Shown here in pieces: positions 28,270-37,415 of a stretch of 64,000 nt of DNA (its first letter is position 1; the number at the start of each line of letters is the position of its first letter). The stretch is from Luteimonas kalidii (lineage in GTDB: Bacteria; Pseudomonadota; Gammaproteobacteria; Xanthomonadales; Xanthomonadaceae). The translations under genes and the position numbers were made by a program. Below the pieces are notes generated by a model. The model did not search any database. It was not told where the DNA came from and saw only the letters and a list, made by a program, of their open reading frames with translations. The stretch spans positions 267,114 to 331,113 of the forward strand of contig NZ_JARXRO010000018.1 of NCBI RefSeq assembly GCF_029887935.1, in the 5' to 3' direction.

Positions 28270-31200
28270 GTGCGGGCGATCGTCTGGACAGCATGCGCGT
28301 GGTGCCTGCTCGCGGCGATGGCCGTGTACGCCCAGGCTCCCGCCGCGCCCGCGGATGCGGCGTCGACGCTCGCCGCGCCGCAGCTGCCGATGCCGCGCCA
28401 GCTCAGCGTCTACGACGGCCTGCCGTCCAATCGCATCAACGCGCTGGCCGAGGATCGCCAGGGCTACCTGTGGATCGCGACCCGCGACGGCCTGGCACGC
28501 TACGACGGCGTGGGGTTCCGCGTCTGGCGGGTCGGCGACGGGCTGCGCGACAACCACATCTGGACGGTGTTCGTGGACGCCCAGGACCGGGTCTGGGTGG
28601 GCACCCAGAACGCCGGCCTGTCGATGCTCGACGCGCAGCGGCGCGGGTTCACCCACTTCGACCGCACCTCGCATCCCCGGATCGCGAGCAACGACGTCTG
28701 GTCGCTGGCGCAGACGGGCGACGGCGCGATCTGGTTCGGCACCTCCGATGGCGGCCTGCACCGGCTGGACGCTGCCGGCACCGTCACCCGCTTCGCTCCG
28801 GACGCCGCCGATCCGCGCAGCCTGCCGTCGCCGGCGGTGACCTGGCTGCGGGTGGATGACGACGACCGCCTGTGGGTGGGCACCTACCAGGGCGTGGCGC
28901 GCTGGAGCGGCGATGGTTTCGACCGGATGCTGCAGGAGGTGCGTCCCAGTCCCGCGGTCAACGGGCTGGTGTTCGACGATGCCGGCGACCTGTGGATCGC
29001 GACCTCCAGTGCGGCCTACGTCCATCGCGCCGCGAGCGGACGGATCGACCCTGCCCCCTGGCGCGACCCGGTGCAGGGCCAGCCGGCGCTGGCGATGCTG
29101 GTCCAGGATCGCCAGGGCGCGCACTGGCTCGACACGCGCAGCGGCCTGGCGATCGAACGCGACGGCGTGGTCCAGGACGTGCCGCTGTACAGCAACACCA
29201 GCCGCGGCCTCGTGCGGCCGTCCTGGTCGGCCGCCCTGGAGGACCGCGAGGGCGGGCTGTGGTTCGCCAGCTCCGAGACCGGCCTGTGGCACCTGCCGGC
29301 CAACTGGCGCAACTTCACCGTGCTGCGGCGGGACCTGGACGATCCGGCCTCGCCCGGCAACGCCTTCGTCTACAGCGCCGCGCCCGCTGTCGACGGCGGG
29401 CTGTGGCTGGTCGGCACCGGCGGCGTGCTCGACTGGCTCGACCCGCAGACCGCCCGGGTCGAACACCGGCTGTCCGGCGTGTGCGGCGACCTGCTGCCGT
29501 ACGTGGTGCGCGAGATGCGCGACCGCAGCGTGTGGATGGGCTGTCCGGCCGCGGTCACGCGGTTCGTTCCGGCCACGGGCGAGATCCGGCGCTGGCGGCA
29601 CGGCGACCCGGTGGACCCGACCACGGCGTTGGCGGTGACCGAACTGGCCGAAGAGCCCGATGGCGCAGTCTGGCTCGGTTCGACCGAGCTGCTGCAGTTG
29701 CGCGAACCCGATGGTCGCGTGCGGCGCGTGGTGCGGGCCGGCGGGCCGGAAGGGTTTCCGATCAACAACGCCCTGCAGCAGATGTCGCATGGGCCCGATG
29801 GCGCGCTGTGGCTGGCCACGAGCACCGGCCTGCTGATGTGGAACGCCGGCGAGCGACGCTTCCAGCCGGTGCCCGGCGGCCCCGACTGGCAGGTGTTCGC
29901 ATTCGGTTTCGCGCCCGACGACACGGTGTGGGTCGGCGGCAACGGCGTGCTCATGTCCTACCGCTGGACCGGCGTCGAACTCGTGGCCGAGCGCACGGTG
30001 GACGCGCGCCAGGGCCTGCCCGCGGTGGCGCCCGGCGCCCTGGTGCCCGACGAGCTCGGCGTGGTGTGGATGACCACGCCGCGCGGACTGGTGCGCTACG
30101 ACCCCGGGCGCGACCGGTTGCGCCTGTACAGCGTGCTCGATGGCCTGCCGAGCCAGCAGTTCAGCGATTTCCAGTTCGAGCCCTCGGCGCGTGGCTACAT
30201 CGGCGCGGGCACCGCCGACGGACTGCTGCTGTTCCACCCCCGCCATGTGCAGGTGGGCATGGGCGCGCGCGCGCCGACGCTGTCGATCGAGTCGGTGAGC
30301 GTGCGCCGCGGCGAGCAGCGGGTGGAACTGTCGACCACCGACGCCAACGTGCTGCGCCACGACGACCGCGACCTGCGCGTGGCCGCGCGCCTGCTCTCGT
30401 TCACCGATGCGCACGCGCACCGCTACCGCTTCCGGCTCGCGGGCTACGACCCTGACTGGGTGGAGGTGGATGCGGTGGGCGAACGCCTGTTCCCCAGCCT
30501 GCGCCACGGCCACTACGTGCTGGACGTGCAGGCCCGCACCGCCGACGAGGACTGGACGCCCTCGCTCGAACTGCGGTTCGACGTGCAGGAGCCCTGGTGG
30601 CGCACGCCCTGGGCGAAGGTGGGGTGGGTGCTGGGCGCGCTGCTGCTGCTGGCGCTGCTGGCCGCCCAGTACCGCGCGCGGCTCAGGCGCCGACACGACT
30701 GGCTGCTGGCCGAGCAGAAACGCGACCTCGCCGAACAGGCGTCGCTGGCCAAGACCCGCTTCCTCGCCACCCTGGGGCACGAGGTGCGCACGCCGATGAC
30801 CGGCGTGCTGGGCATGAGCGAGCTGCTCGCCAGCACCGACCTCGATGCGCGCCAGCGTGGCCACGTCGAATCGATCCGCCGCGCCGGTGAGCACCTGCTG
30901 CGCCTGGTCAACGATGCGCTCGACCTGGCGAAGATCGAGGCCGACCGGCTGGAGCTGGACCTGCAGCCGTTCGACCTGCACGCCCTGATCCGCGAGACCG
31001 TCGCTTTCAATGCCCCGCTGGCGCAGCAGCGCGGTCTCGCGTTCCGCGGCACCATCGAGGACGGCGTGCCGCGCTGGGTGCTGGGCGACGCCGGTCGCGT
31101 GCGCCAGATCCTGCTCAACCTGCTCGGCAACGCGGTCAAGTTCACCGAGCGCGGCAGCGTGACCCTGACCGCGCAGGCACGGCGGCCGTCCGGTGTCTGC

Positions 31201-31854
31201 CTGACCGTGCGCGATACCGGGCCCGGCCTCAACGACGAACAGAAGCAGCGCCTGTTCCGGCGCTTCGAGCAGGCCGAGGGCGCTCGCACCACGACCCGTT
31301 ACGGCGGCAGCGGCCTGGGCCTGGCGATCTCGCAGGAACTCGCGGCGGCGATGGGCGGACGCATCGACATCGACAGCACGCCGGGCAGCGGCACCAGCTT
31401 CCTGGTCGAACTGCCGCTGCAGGCCACCGACGCGCCGGCCGGCGCGGGCGCGGATGCCCCGCGCGGGGCGACACCCGCCGGCCGGCTCTCGCTGCTGCTG
31501 GTGGAGGACGACGCCACCATCGCCCAGGTCATCACCGGCCTGCTGGAAGGCCAGGGACATCGCGTCTCGCGGGTGGCGCACGGGCTGGCCGCGCTGTCGG
31601 AGATCGCGACGCAGTCCTTCGACGCCGCCCTGCTCGATCTCGACCTGCCCGGCATCGACGGCCTGACCCTGGCGCAACTGATGCGCGACAAGGGCTTCGC
31701 CGCGCCGCTGATCGCGGTCACCGCGCGCGCCGACGGCGAGGCCGAGGCCGCCACCGAGCAGGCCGGGTTTGATGCCTTCCTGCGCAAGCCCGTGACCGGC
31801 GCGATGCTGGCCGGAGTGCTGGCGTCGGTGGTGCCGTCCTCGTCCACGGGGTGA
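28270..31854 (+). CDS. Propeller-type hybrid histidine kinase/response regulator
   Basis: A 1194-aa membrane-bound hybrid kinase. The signal segment is followed by a large periplasmic sensor of repeated two-component propeller blades (GYLWIATRDGLARYDG, RVWVGTQNAGLSMLD, GAIWFGTSDGGLHRLD), a Y_Y_Y domain and one transmembrane helix (WAKVGWVLGALLLLALLAAQ). The cytoplasmic part has HisKA with H837 (LGHEVRTPM), an ATPase domain (LLNLLGNAVKF, DTGPGL, GGSGLGLAIS) and a receiver with phospho-acceptor D1123. There is no HPt domain and no output domain, so it needs an external partner. The GTG start at 28270 is supported by GGGGAGG (28259-28265). Confidence 0.94.
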   Translation: MRAIVWTACAWCLLAAMAVYAQAPAAPADAASTLAAPQLPMPRQLSVYDGLPSNRINALAEDRQGYLWIATRDGLARYDGVGFRVWRVGDGLRDNHIWTVFVDAQDRVWVGTQNAGLSMLDAQRRGFTHFDRTSHPRIASNDVWSLAQTGDGAIWFGTSDGGLHRLDAAGTVTRFAPDAADPRSLPSPAVTWLRVDDDDRLWVGTYQGVARWSGDGFDRMLQEVRPSPAVNGLVFDDAGDLWIATSSAAYVHRAASGRIDPAPWRDPVQGQPALAMLVQDRQGAHWLDTRSGLAIERDGVVQDVPLYSNTSRGLVRPSWSAALEDREGGLWFASSETGLWHLPANWRNFTVLRRDLDDPASPGNAFVYSAAPAVDGGLWLVGTGGVLDWLDPQTARVEHRLSGVCGDLLPYVVREMRDRSVWMGCPAAVTRFVPATGEIRRWRHGDPVDPTTALAVTELAEEPDGAVWLGSTELLQLREPDGRVRRVVRAGGPEGFPINNALQQMSHGPDGALWLATSTGLLMWNAGERRFQPVPGGPDWQVFAFGFAPDDTVWVGGNGVLMSYRWTGVELVAERTVDARQGLPAVAPGALVPDELGVVWMTTPRGLVRYDPGRDRLRLYSVLDGLPSQQFSDFQFEPSARGYIGAGTADGLLLFHPRHVQVGMGARAPTLSIESVSVRRGEQRVELSTTDANVLRHDDRDLRVAARLLSFTDAHAHRYRFRLAGYDPDWVEVDAVGERLFPSLRHGHYVLDVQARTADEDWTPSLELRFDVQEPWWRTPWAKVGWVLGALLLLALLAAQYRARLRRRHDWLLAEQKRDLAEQASLAKTRFLATLGHEVRTPMTGVLGMSELLASTDLDARQRGHVESIRRAGEHLLRLVNDALDLAKIEADRLELDLQPFDLHALIRETVAFNAPLAQQRGLAFRGTIEDGVPRWVLGDAGRVRQILLNLLGNAVKFTERGSVTLTAQARRPSGVCLTVRDTGPGLNDEQKQRLFRRFEQAEGARTTTRYGGSGLGLAISQELAAAMGGRIDIDSTPGSGTSFLVELPLQATDAPAGAGADAPRGATPAGRLSLLLVEDDATIAQVITGLLEGQGHRVSRVAHGLAALSEIATQSFDAALLDLDLPGIDGLTLAQLMRDKGFAAPLIAVTARADGEAEAATEQAGFDAFLRKPVTGAMLAGVLASVVPSSSTG

Positions 31855-31885
31855 CCGCGCGAAGCGTGCGGTCGACCGTACGGTC
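31853..31885. repeat. Hairpin followed by a second GACCGTACGGTC palindrome
   Basis: Between the convergent hybrid-kinase and hemE genes, GACCGC (31853-31858) and GCGGTC (31868-31873) form a short stem. This is immediately followed by GACCGTACGGTC (31874-31885), an exact copy of the fadE/tetR palindrome. It could be a bidirectional stem-loop terminator or a second operator. No U-tract follows. Confidence 0.45.
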
Positions 31886-31917
31886 CCGTCGATCGGTGCC
31901 TTGTCGAGCTGGGTGCG

Positions 31918-33015
31918 TCAGCGCGCGCTGTACGCGTGCACCTCGTCGACCAGGACGGCGACATGGTCGGGATCCATGTCGGGCGACATGCCGTGGCCGA
32001 GGTTGAACACGTGGCCCTCGCGCGAACCGCCGTTGCCCTCGCGGTAGCTGTCCAGCGCACGACGCACTTCGCGGCGGATTGCGTCGGGCGCTCCGTACAG
32101 CGTGGCGGGGTCGAGGTTGCCCTGCAGCGCGACCCGGCCCTGGGTACGGCGTGCGGCCTCGCCGAGTTCGACCAGCCAGTCGACGCCGATGGCATCGGCG
32201 CCGGTGGCAGCGAGCGCCTCGAGGTAGGCGGCGGTGCCCTTGCCGAACAGGATCAGCGGCACGCGCCCGCCTTCCGTGCCCGCGGGTGTCGCCGCGGCTC
32301 CGTCGCGGCCGAGCGCGTCGGCGATCCGCTGCAGGTAGGGCAGCGAGAACTCGCGGTACATCGCCGGCGACAGTACGCCACCCCAGGTGTCGAACACCTG
32401 CAGCGCCTGGGCGCCGGCGTCGCGCTGCGCCGACAGGTAGGCCACCACCGCGTCGGCGTTGACCGACAGCAGGCGGTGCAGGGTGTCCGGATCGTTGAGC
32501 GCCATCGCCTTGATGCGCGCGAAGTCCTTGCTGCCGCCGCCTTCGACCATGTAGCAGGCCAGCGTCCACGGGCTGCCGGAGAACCCGATCAGCGGCACCT
32601 TGCCGTCCAGCTCGCGGCGGATGACGCGCACCGCATCCATCACGTAGCGCAGCTCGGTCTCCATGTCCGGCACGGCGAGCCGGACGGCATCATCTGCGCT
32701 GCGCACGGTGCGCTCGAACTTCGGACCTTCGCCCTCGACGAAGTACAGGCCCAGGCCCATGGCATCGGGGATGGTGAGGATGTCGGAGAACAGGATCGCC
32801 GCGTCCAGCTCGAACCGGCGCAGCGGCTGCAGCGTGACCTCGCAGGCGAGGTCGGGGTTCTTGGCCATGGCGAGGAAGCTGCCGGCCTGCTTGCGCGTGG
32901 CGCGGTACTCCGGCAGGTAGCGGCCGGCCTGGCGCATCAGCCAGACCGGCGTGCGGTCCACGGGTTCGCGGCGCAGGGCACGCAGGAAGCGGTCGTTCTG
33001 GAGCGGAGTGGTCAT
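31918..33015 (-). CDS. hemE: Uroporphyrinogen III decarboxylase
   Basis: A 365-aa enzyme that decarboxylates the four acetate side chains of uroporphyrinogen III to give coproporphyrinogen III in heme synthesis. The substrate-binding motif [16 protein letters not shown] is near the N-terminus, with [19 protein letters not shown] and [22 protein letters not shown] following. The C-terminal [27 protein letters not shown] is standard. Length is normal for the family. Confidence 0.97.
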   Translation of the reverse strand: MTTPLQNDRFLRALRREPVDRTPVWLMRQAGRYLPEYRATRKQAGSFLAMAKNPDLACEVTLQPLRRFELDAAILFSDILTIPDAMGLGLYFVEGEGPKFERTVRSADDAVRLAVPDMETELRYVMDAVRVIRRELDGKVPLIGFSGSPWTLACYMVEGGGSKDFARIKAMALNDPDTLHRLLSVNADAVVAYLSAQRDAGAQALQVFDTWGGVLSPAMYREFSLPYLQRIADALGRDGAAATPAGTEGGRVPLILFGKGTAAYLEALAATGADAIGVDWLVELGEAARRTQGRVALQGNLDPATLYGAPDAIRREVRRALDSYREGNGGSREGHVFNLGHGMSPDMDPDHVAVLVDEVHAYSAR

Positions 33016-33175
33016 GGGGATCCGGAGCCGGCGACGGCGCCGGAAGAGCGAGGCGGGTGGTGCCGGGTGTGGCGATGCGGTGCGACCAAGGCGCGCGGGA
33101 CGCGCGTTGCGGCCGCACTGGAGGCGAAGGCGAAGGCGAACGCCGGCACGTGGCCGGTGGCGATGGCGGCCAGGC

Positions 33176-33430
33176 TCACTTCGGCGCGCCCGTGCCTTCG
33201 GCGTACATCAGCTGGAAGCCGCGCTTGAGCTGCGCGTCGCGGGCGTGTTCGAGCGCGGCCAGCGCGCTGGCCTGGTCGAGGAACTGCTCCCGTCGCAGGG
33301 TGCTGCGGCCACCGGTCTGGCCACTCTCGCGCAGCAGCGCCCAGCCGCCGAGCAGGTCGGGCTGCAGGGTCAGCTGCACGAAGCGCGGGGCTTCGCGTCC
33401 ATCGGGGCGTTGTTGCAGGAGCAGGCGCAT
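33176..33430 (-). CDS. Small WGR-domain protein
   Basis: An 84-aa protein consisting of one WGR-type domain: [50 protein letters not shown], shown here only as a position guide to about residues 17-67. WGR domains occur in PARPs and in small bacterial proteins and bind nucleic acid ends in some contexts. The role of stand-alone bacterial versions is not established. It lies between hemE and the aroKB pair on the same strand. Confidence 0.85.
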   Translation of the reverse strand: MRLLLQQRPDGREAPRFVQLTLQPDLLGGWALLRESGQTGGRSTLRREQFLDQASALAALEHARDAQLKRGFQLMYAEGTGAPK

Positions 33431-33499
33431 GGGGCGTGCATTGTACGGTGCGTGGACGCACCGGCCGCCCGCGGACCCGGCGCACGCTCTGCCCGGCCT

Positions 33500-34588
33500 T
33501 CAGCCCTCGGCCAGTACCGCTCGGACCTCGGACTCGGCCACCCCCGGCAGCACGCGTGCGCGCCCCGCGCCATCCCAGACGATGAAGCGCAGGCCCCCGG
33601 ACTGCGCCTTCTTGTCCAGTCGCATGTGGCCCAGCAGGGCATCGCTGTCGAGTCCGGGCGGAGCGCATACCGGCAGCCCGAACCGCTCCAGCAGCGTCCG
33701 CAGGCGCGCCGTATCCGAGGCCGGCGCCAGCCCCAGCCGTTCGGACAGCCGCGCGGCCTGGACCATGCCCACCGCCACCGCCTCGCCGTGGATCAGCCCG
33801 CCATAGCCCTGTTCGGTCTCGATCGCGTGGCCGAAGGTGTGGCCGAAGTTGAGCAGGGCGCGGTCGCCGTGTTCGAACGGATCGCGCTCGACGATCGCGG
33901 CCTTGTGCGCGCAGCTGCGCGCGATCGCCTCGGCCAGGGCCGCATCGTCCCCGGCCAGCAGCGCGTCGGCGTGTGCCTCCAGCCAGTCGAGGAAGGCTGC
34001 GTCGACGATCGCGCCGTACTTGACCACCTCGGCCAGGCCCGCGCGCAGTTCGCGCACCGGCAGTGAGCGCAGCACGGCGGTGTCGGCCAGCACGGCGCGC
34101 GGCGGATGGAACGCGCCGACCAGGTTCTTGCCCTGGGGCAGGTCGAGCGCGGTCTTGCCGCCCACCGAGGAATCGACCATCGCCAGCAGCGTGGTCGGCA
34201 GCTGCACGCAGTCGATCCCGCGCATCCATGCCGCGGCGGCGAAGCCGGCCAGGTCGCCGACCACGCCGCCACCGAGCGCGTAGACGGTGGCGTCGCGGCG
34301 CAGCCCGGCATCGGCGATCGCGGCAATCGCCTCGCCGAAGGTGGCCAGCGATTTCGACGCTTCGCCCGCAGGCAGTGTCCAGTGGGCGACGCGCCGGCCG
34401 GGGCGTTCACGCGACAGGGCGTCGGTCACACGCTGCAGATACAGCGGGGCGACGCCGTCGTCGCTGATCACGAACGCGTCCCCGCGCAGGGTGCCGGCCA
34501 GCAGCGCACCGTCGTCGAGCAGTCCGGGGCCGATGGTGATCGTGTAGGGGTGGTCGCCGCCGACGGCGACGCTGCGGGGCTGGCTCAT
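33500..34588 (-). CDS. aroB: 3-dehydroquinate synthase
   Basis: A 362-aa zinc/NAD enzyme of the shikimate pathway converting DAHP to 3-dehydroquinate. It has the NAD-binding [37 protein letters not shown], and the metal-site Glu and His in [11 protein letters not shown] and [13 protein letters not shown]. It begins within aroK (four-base overlap), so aroK-aroB is a coupled unit as in most proteobacteria. Confidence 0.97.
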   Translation of the reverse strand: MSQPRSVAVGGDHPYTITIGPGLLDDGALLAGTLRGDAFVISDDGVAPLYLQRVTDALSRERPGRRVAHWTLPAGEASKSLATFGEAIAAIADAGLRRDATVYALGGGVVGDLAGFAAAAWMRGIDCVQLPTTLLAMVDSSVGGKTALDLPQGKNLVGAFHPPRAVLADTAVLRSLPVRELRAGLAEVVKYGAIVDAAFLDWLEAHADALLAGDDAALAEAIARSCAHKAAIVERDPFEHGDRALLNFGHTFGHAIETEQGYGGLIHGEAVAVGMVQAARLSERLGLAPASDTARLRTLLERFGLPVCAPPGLDSDALLGHMRLDKKAQSGGLRFIVWDGAGRARVLPGVAESEVRAVLAEG

Positions 34589-35142
34589 GCGGAACGTTCC
34601 TGGAGATCGGCCCGGGTGCGCGTCCACTGGGCCTCGAGCAGTCGGGTGAGCTGGGCCGCCGCCTGCGGCGGAAACAGGGTGTCGGTGTCGAAGCCCAGGT
34701 CGGCGACCTCGGCATACAGCGGAGCGCGCTGCTGCGACAGGCGGTGCAGCACCTGTTCCCGGTCGTCGCCAGCCAGCAGCGGGCGACTGCGATCGCGCGC
34801 CAGCCGTTCGAGCTGCCGCGCCAGGCTCACCTGCAGGTGGACAACGAAGCCGCGCGCGCGCATGCGCCCGCGATTGCCGGCATCCAGCACCGCGCCGCCG
34901 CCGGTGGCGATCACCAGGCCGTCGCGCTGCAACAGGTCGGCCAGCGCCGCGGCCTCGCGCGCACGGAAGCCCGATTCGCCCTCGCACTCGAAGATGGTGG
35001 GGATGTCCGCGCCGGTGCGCGCCTCGATCTCGCGATCGACATCGATGAAGTCCAGCCCGAAGCGCCCGGCCAGGCGCCGGCCGATCGACGACTTGCCGGC
35101 GCCCATCGGACCGACCAGCACGAGGTTGGGGGCGGGATTCAT
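34585..35142 (-). CDS. aroK: Shikimate kinase
   Basis: A 185-aa P-loop kinase making shikimate 3-phosphate. Walker A is GPMGAGKSS (residues 11-19). The shikimate-binding [17 protein letters not shown] and ATGGGAVL segments and the lid arginines in RDRSRPLL are present. It is the first gene of the aroK-aroB pair and is divergent from the dodecin gene across a 100-base gap. Confidence 0.97.
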   Translation of the reverse strand: MNPAPNLVLVGPMGAGKSSIGRRLAGRFGLDFIDVDREIEARTGADIPTIFECEGESGFRAREAAALADLLQRDGLVIATGGGAVLDAGNRGRMRARGFVVHLQVSLARQLERLARDRSRPLLAGDDREQVLHRLSQQRAPLYAEVADLGFDTDTLFPPQAAAQLTRLLEAQWTRTRADLQERSA

Positions 35143-35245
35143 CGCGCGGATCGTAGCAGCGAACGAGCCCTGGCCGCTGCGTTAACACCCTCGCGCGCAG
35201 TCTGTTGCAATCGCGACTGTTTCGTCGCGCAACCGGAGCAGGCCG

Positions 35246-35449
35246 ATGGCCGTCGCCAAGATCATCGAACTCAATTCCTCATCGAAAACCAGCGTCGAGG
35301 ATGCCGTGCGCACCGGGCTGAAGAAGGCCGCCGAGTCGATCAAGAACATCCAGGGCGCGTGGATCAACGAGACCAAGGTAGTCACCGACCCGGGTGGCAA
35401 CATCACCGAGTGGCGGGTCAACATGCGGGTCACGTTCGTGGTCGACTGA
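35246..35449 (+). CDS. Dodecin (flavin-binding)
   Basis: A 67-aa dodecin, a dodecameric flavin-storage protein. The Trp that stacks on flavin is W39 (GAWINET). At the position usually held by the flavin-contacting Gln (the QVT motif) this protein has R57 (EWRVNMRV), a substitution common in proteobacterial dodecins as far as I recall. After the gene, GCGTCCTGC (35454-35462) and GCAGGACGC (35494-35502) form an inverted repeat shared with the convergent kinase gene's end. Confidence 0.93.
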   Translation: MAVAKIIELNSSSKTSVEDAVRTGLKKAAESIKNIQGAWINETKVVTDPGGNITEWRVNMRVTFVVD

Positions 35450-35503
35450 GCAGGCGTCCTGCGCACGCGCCCGCGTTCGTGCCAGACGCGTTGGCAGGAC
35501 GCG

Positions 35504-36331
35504 CTAGCGCAGGACGCGCAGCTCCTGCGGAACGCGGGCGGCATCCAGGGTGGCGATCGCGTCGGCACGCGAGGGCAGTGCCTGCAGCAGGTGCCGGCTG
35601 ACGCGCTCGAAATGCTGCACGAAGCGCTCGACCTCTGCCAGGGTCATGCCCGGTTCCGGTGCCGGTGCGGTGTACGACATGGACTCCTGCTGCCAGCGCC
35701 AGCCGGGGACGACCTCGAATCCGGGTGGCTGCAGGAACAGCAGCCGGTCGATGCGCTGCCAGAGCGCGGGATAGGCGAGCGCCAGCGCCGCGTTGCAGTG
35801 GCGACGCCATTGCCCTCCCGGATCCGCGTCGCGTTCGAGGGCGTTGACCGGTCTCTCCAGCGACGCCTCGTCCTGCGCCGTCGCGCCCAGGCACCAGCCT
35901 TCGAATACCACCAGGTCGACTGGGTCCACCCGAGGCCACACATCCCGCGGCCGTCGCCGGTCGGTCCGCTTGTCGAAAACGGGCAGCCGCACCGTGACAC
36001 CGGCAAGCAGGGCGTCGAGGGTCTCGAGGGCCAGCGGAAGGTCGTGGGTGCCCGGCGGGCCGCGCGTGGCGAGCAGGGGATGCACCGCACGCGCCAGGCG
36101 TTCGCGTTCCGGCCGGTCCAGGTAGACGTCGTCGAGCGACAGCGCGACCGCACGCAGCCCGCGTCCGGCGGCCGTGGCCACCAGCTGCGCGGCCAGCGTC
36201 GACTTGCCCGTGCCCTGCAGCCCGGACAGGCCGTACACCCGCGCGCCCGCAGCGAGCGCGTCGTCCAGCACGGCGGACACGAAGGGCTGCGGGAAACCGG
36301 CGGCCGGGACCGGATGCGCGGCGGAAGGCAT
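35504..36331 (-). CDS. P-loop kinase, D-glycerate 3-kinase-like
   Basis: A 275-aa P-loop enzyme resembling glycerate kinases of the plant GLYK type. Walker A is [17 protein letters not shown] near residue 35. The following [27 protein letters not shown] and VFEGWCLGA match the family. It probably phosphorylates glycerate in the cytoplasm, though bacterial members are little studied. It is divergent from pdxH with only 17 bases between start codons, so the promoters must overlap coding DNA. Confidence 0.82.
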   Translation of the reverse strand: MPSAAHPVPAAGFPQPFVSAVLDDALAAGARVYGLSGLQGTGKSTLAAQLVATAAGRGLRAVALSLDDVYLDRPERERLARAVHPLLATRGPPGTHDLPLALETLDALLAGVTVRLPVFDKRTDRRRPRDVWPRVDPVDLVVFEGWCLGATAQDEASLERPVNALERDADPGGQWRRHCNAALALAYPALWQRIDRLLFLQPPGFEVVPGWRWQQESMSYTAPAPEPGMTLAEVERFVQHFERVSRHLLQALPSRADAIATLDAARVPQELRVLR

Positions 36332-36348
36332 CGCGCCACAATAGCCCA

Positions 36349-36951
36349 ATGGACTGCGCAGACCTCCAGGCCGAAGCCCTGGCCACGTTCGACAGCCTGT
36401 TCGCCGAGGCGCTGGCCGCCGGGGAGCCGGACCGCACCGCGATGACCGTCGCCACCGCATCGCGCGAGGGCCGGCCTTCGGCGCGCACCGTGCTGCTCAA
36501 GCACCACGACGCGCGCGGGTTCGTGTTCTACACCCACCTCGACGGACGCAAGGGGCTGGAACTGCAGGCCAATCCGCACGCCGCGCTGCTGTTCCACTGG
36601 CCGCGCGTGCGCAGCGGGGTGCAGGTCAGGATCGAAGGCGAGGTCGCGACCGTGCCCGACGACGAGGCGGATGCGTACTTCGCCTCGCGCCCGCGCGGCA
36701 GCCAGCTCGGCGCCTGGGCGTCGAAACAGTCCGAGACGCTGGAATCGCGCGAGACCTTCGACCGGCGGGTGGCCGAACTCGAGCTCGAGTTCGAGCGGCG
36801 CGACATTCCGCGCCCGCCGCGCTGGACCGGCCTGCGCGTGCGCGCGGACCGGATCGAGTTCTGGTACGGCGCGCAGTTCCGACTGCACGAGCGCTGGCTG
36901 TACGAGTTCGACGTGACCGGTCAGTGCCGCAAGCGGATGCTGTATCCGTGA
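36349..36951 (+). CDS. pdxH: Pyridoxine/pyridoxamine 5'-phosphate oxidase
   Basis: A 200-aa FMN enzyme oxidising PNP or PMP to pyridoxal 5'-phosphate. The FMN-site [24 protein letters not shown] is present, with the conserved ASKQSE and the C-terminal [20 protein letters not shown] that binds substrate. The length is slightly short but the C-terminal RKRMLYP is intact. Its stop overlaps the next gene's GTG start (GTGA). Confidence 0.96.
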   Translation: MDCADLQAEALATFDSLFAEALAAGEPDRTAMTVATASREGRPSARTVLLKHHDARGFVFYTHLDGRKGLELQANPHAALLFHWPRVRSGVQVRIEGEVATVPDDEADAYFASRPRGSQLGAWASKQSETLESRETFDRRVAELELEFERRDIPRPPRWTGLRVRADRIEFWYGAQFRLHERWLYEFDVTGQCRKRMLYP

Positions 36952-37415
36952 CCGTCGCGGGCGTCCGCGTGCGTGCGGTCGATCCGCGGCGCGACGCGGC
37001 CGACTGGGGTCGGCTCCGTGCAGCGCTGTGGCCCGACGAGGCAGGCGTTAATGGCGACGACGACCTGCACGAGGCGCTGTCGCCCGGAATCGACACCTGC
37101 GTCCTGCTCGCGGTCGCGCCGCACGACGGGACGATCGGGTTCGCCGAGGCGCGGCGTCGCAGGGAATACGTCAACGGGGCCACCACCTCGCCGGTCGGTT
37201 TCCTCGAAGCCTGGTACGTGGTTCCGCAATGGCGGGGCCGGGGCGTGGGGCGCATGCTCGTCGCCGGTGTCGAAGCGTGGGCGCGCGGGCGCGGCTGCAG
37301 CGAACTGGCGTCCGATGCATTGCTCAGGAACATGCCCGCGCACGCCGCGCACCTGGGGTGCGGGTTCGTCGAGACCGGGCGCGTGGTGTACTTCCTCAAG
37401 CGCCTCGAACCATGA
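36948..37415 (+). CDS. Aminoglycoside 6'-N-acetyltransferase-like GNAT
   Basis: A 155-aa GNAT acetyltransferase. It matches the AAC(6')-I group closely: [48 protein letters not shown] (the acetyl-CoA loop) and CSELASDA with [23 protein letters not shown]. Stenotrophomonas chromosomal AAC(6') enzymes have the same architecture from memory. It may acetylate aminoglycosides or a natural amine. The start is the GTG overlapping the pdxH stop; an upstream GTG at 36924 is possible. It is coupled to pdxH and the cobalamin-binding protein gene. Confidence 0.88.
   Translation: MTVAGVRVRAVDPRRDAADWGRLRAALWPDEAGVNGDDDLHEALSPGIDTCVLLAVAPHDGTIGFAEARRRREYVNGATTSPVGFLEAWYVVPQWRGRGVGRMLVAGVEAWARGRGCSELASDALLRNMPAHAAHLGCGFVETGRVVYFLKRLEP

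Noticed and set aside
28141-31677. A very long open frame (over 1100 codons) antisense to the hybrid kinase.
   Set aside because: High-G+C DNA keeps antisense frames open; the translation shows no domain and the forward frame encodes a clear multidomain kinase.
35454-35502. Inverted repeat GCGTCCTGC / GCAGGACGC as a terminator of dodecin.
   Set aside because: The loop is 31 bases and no U-tract follows, so intrinsic termination is not supported.
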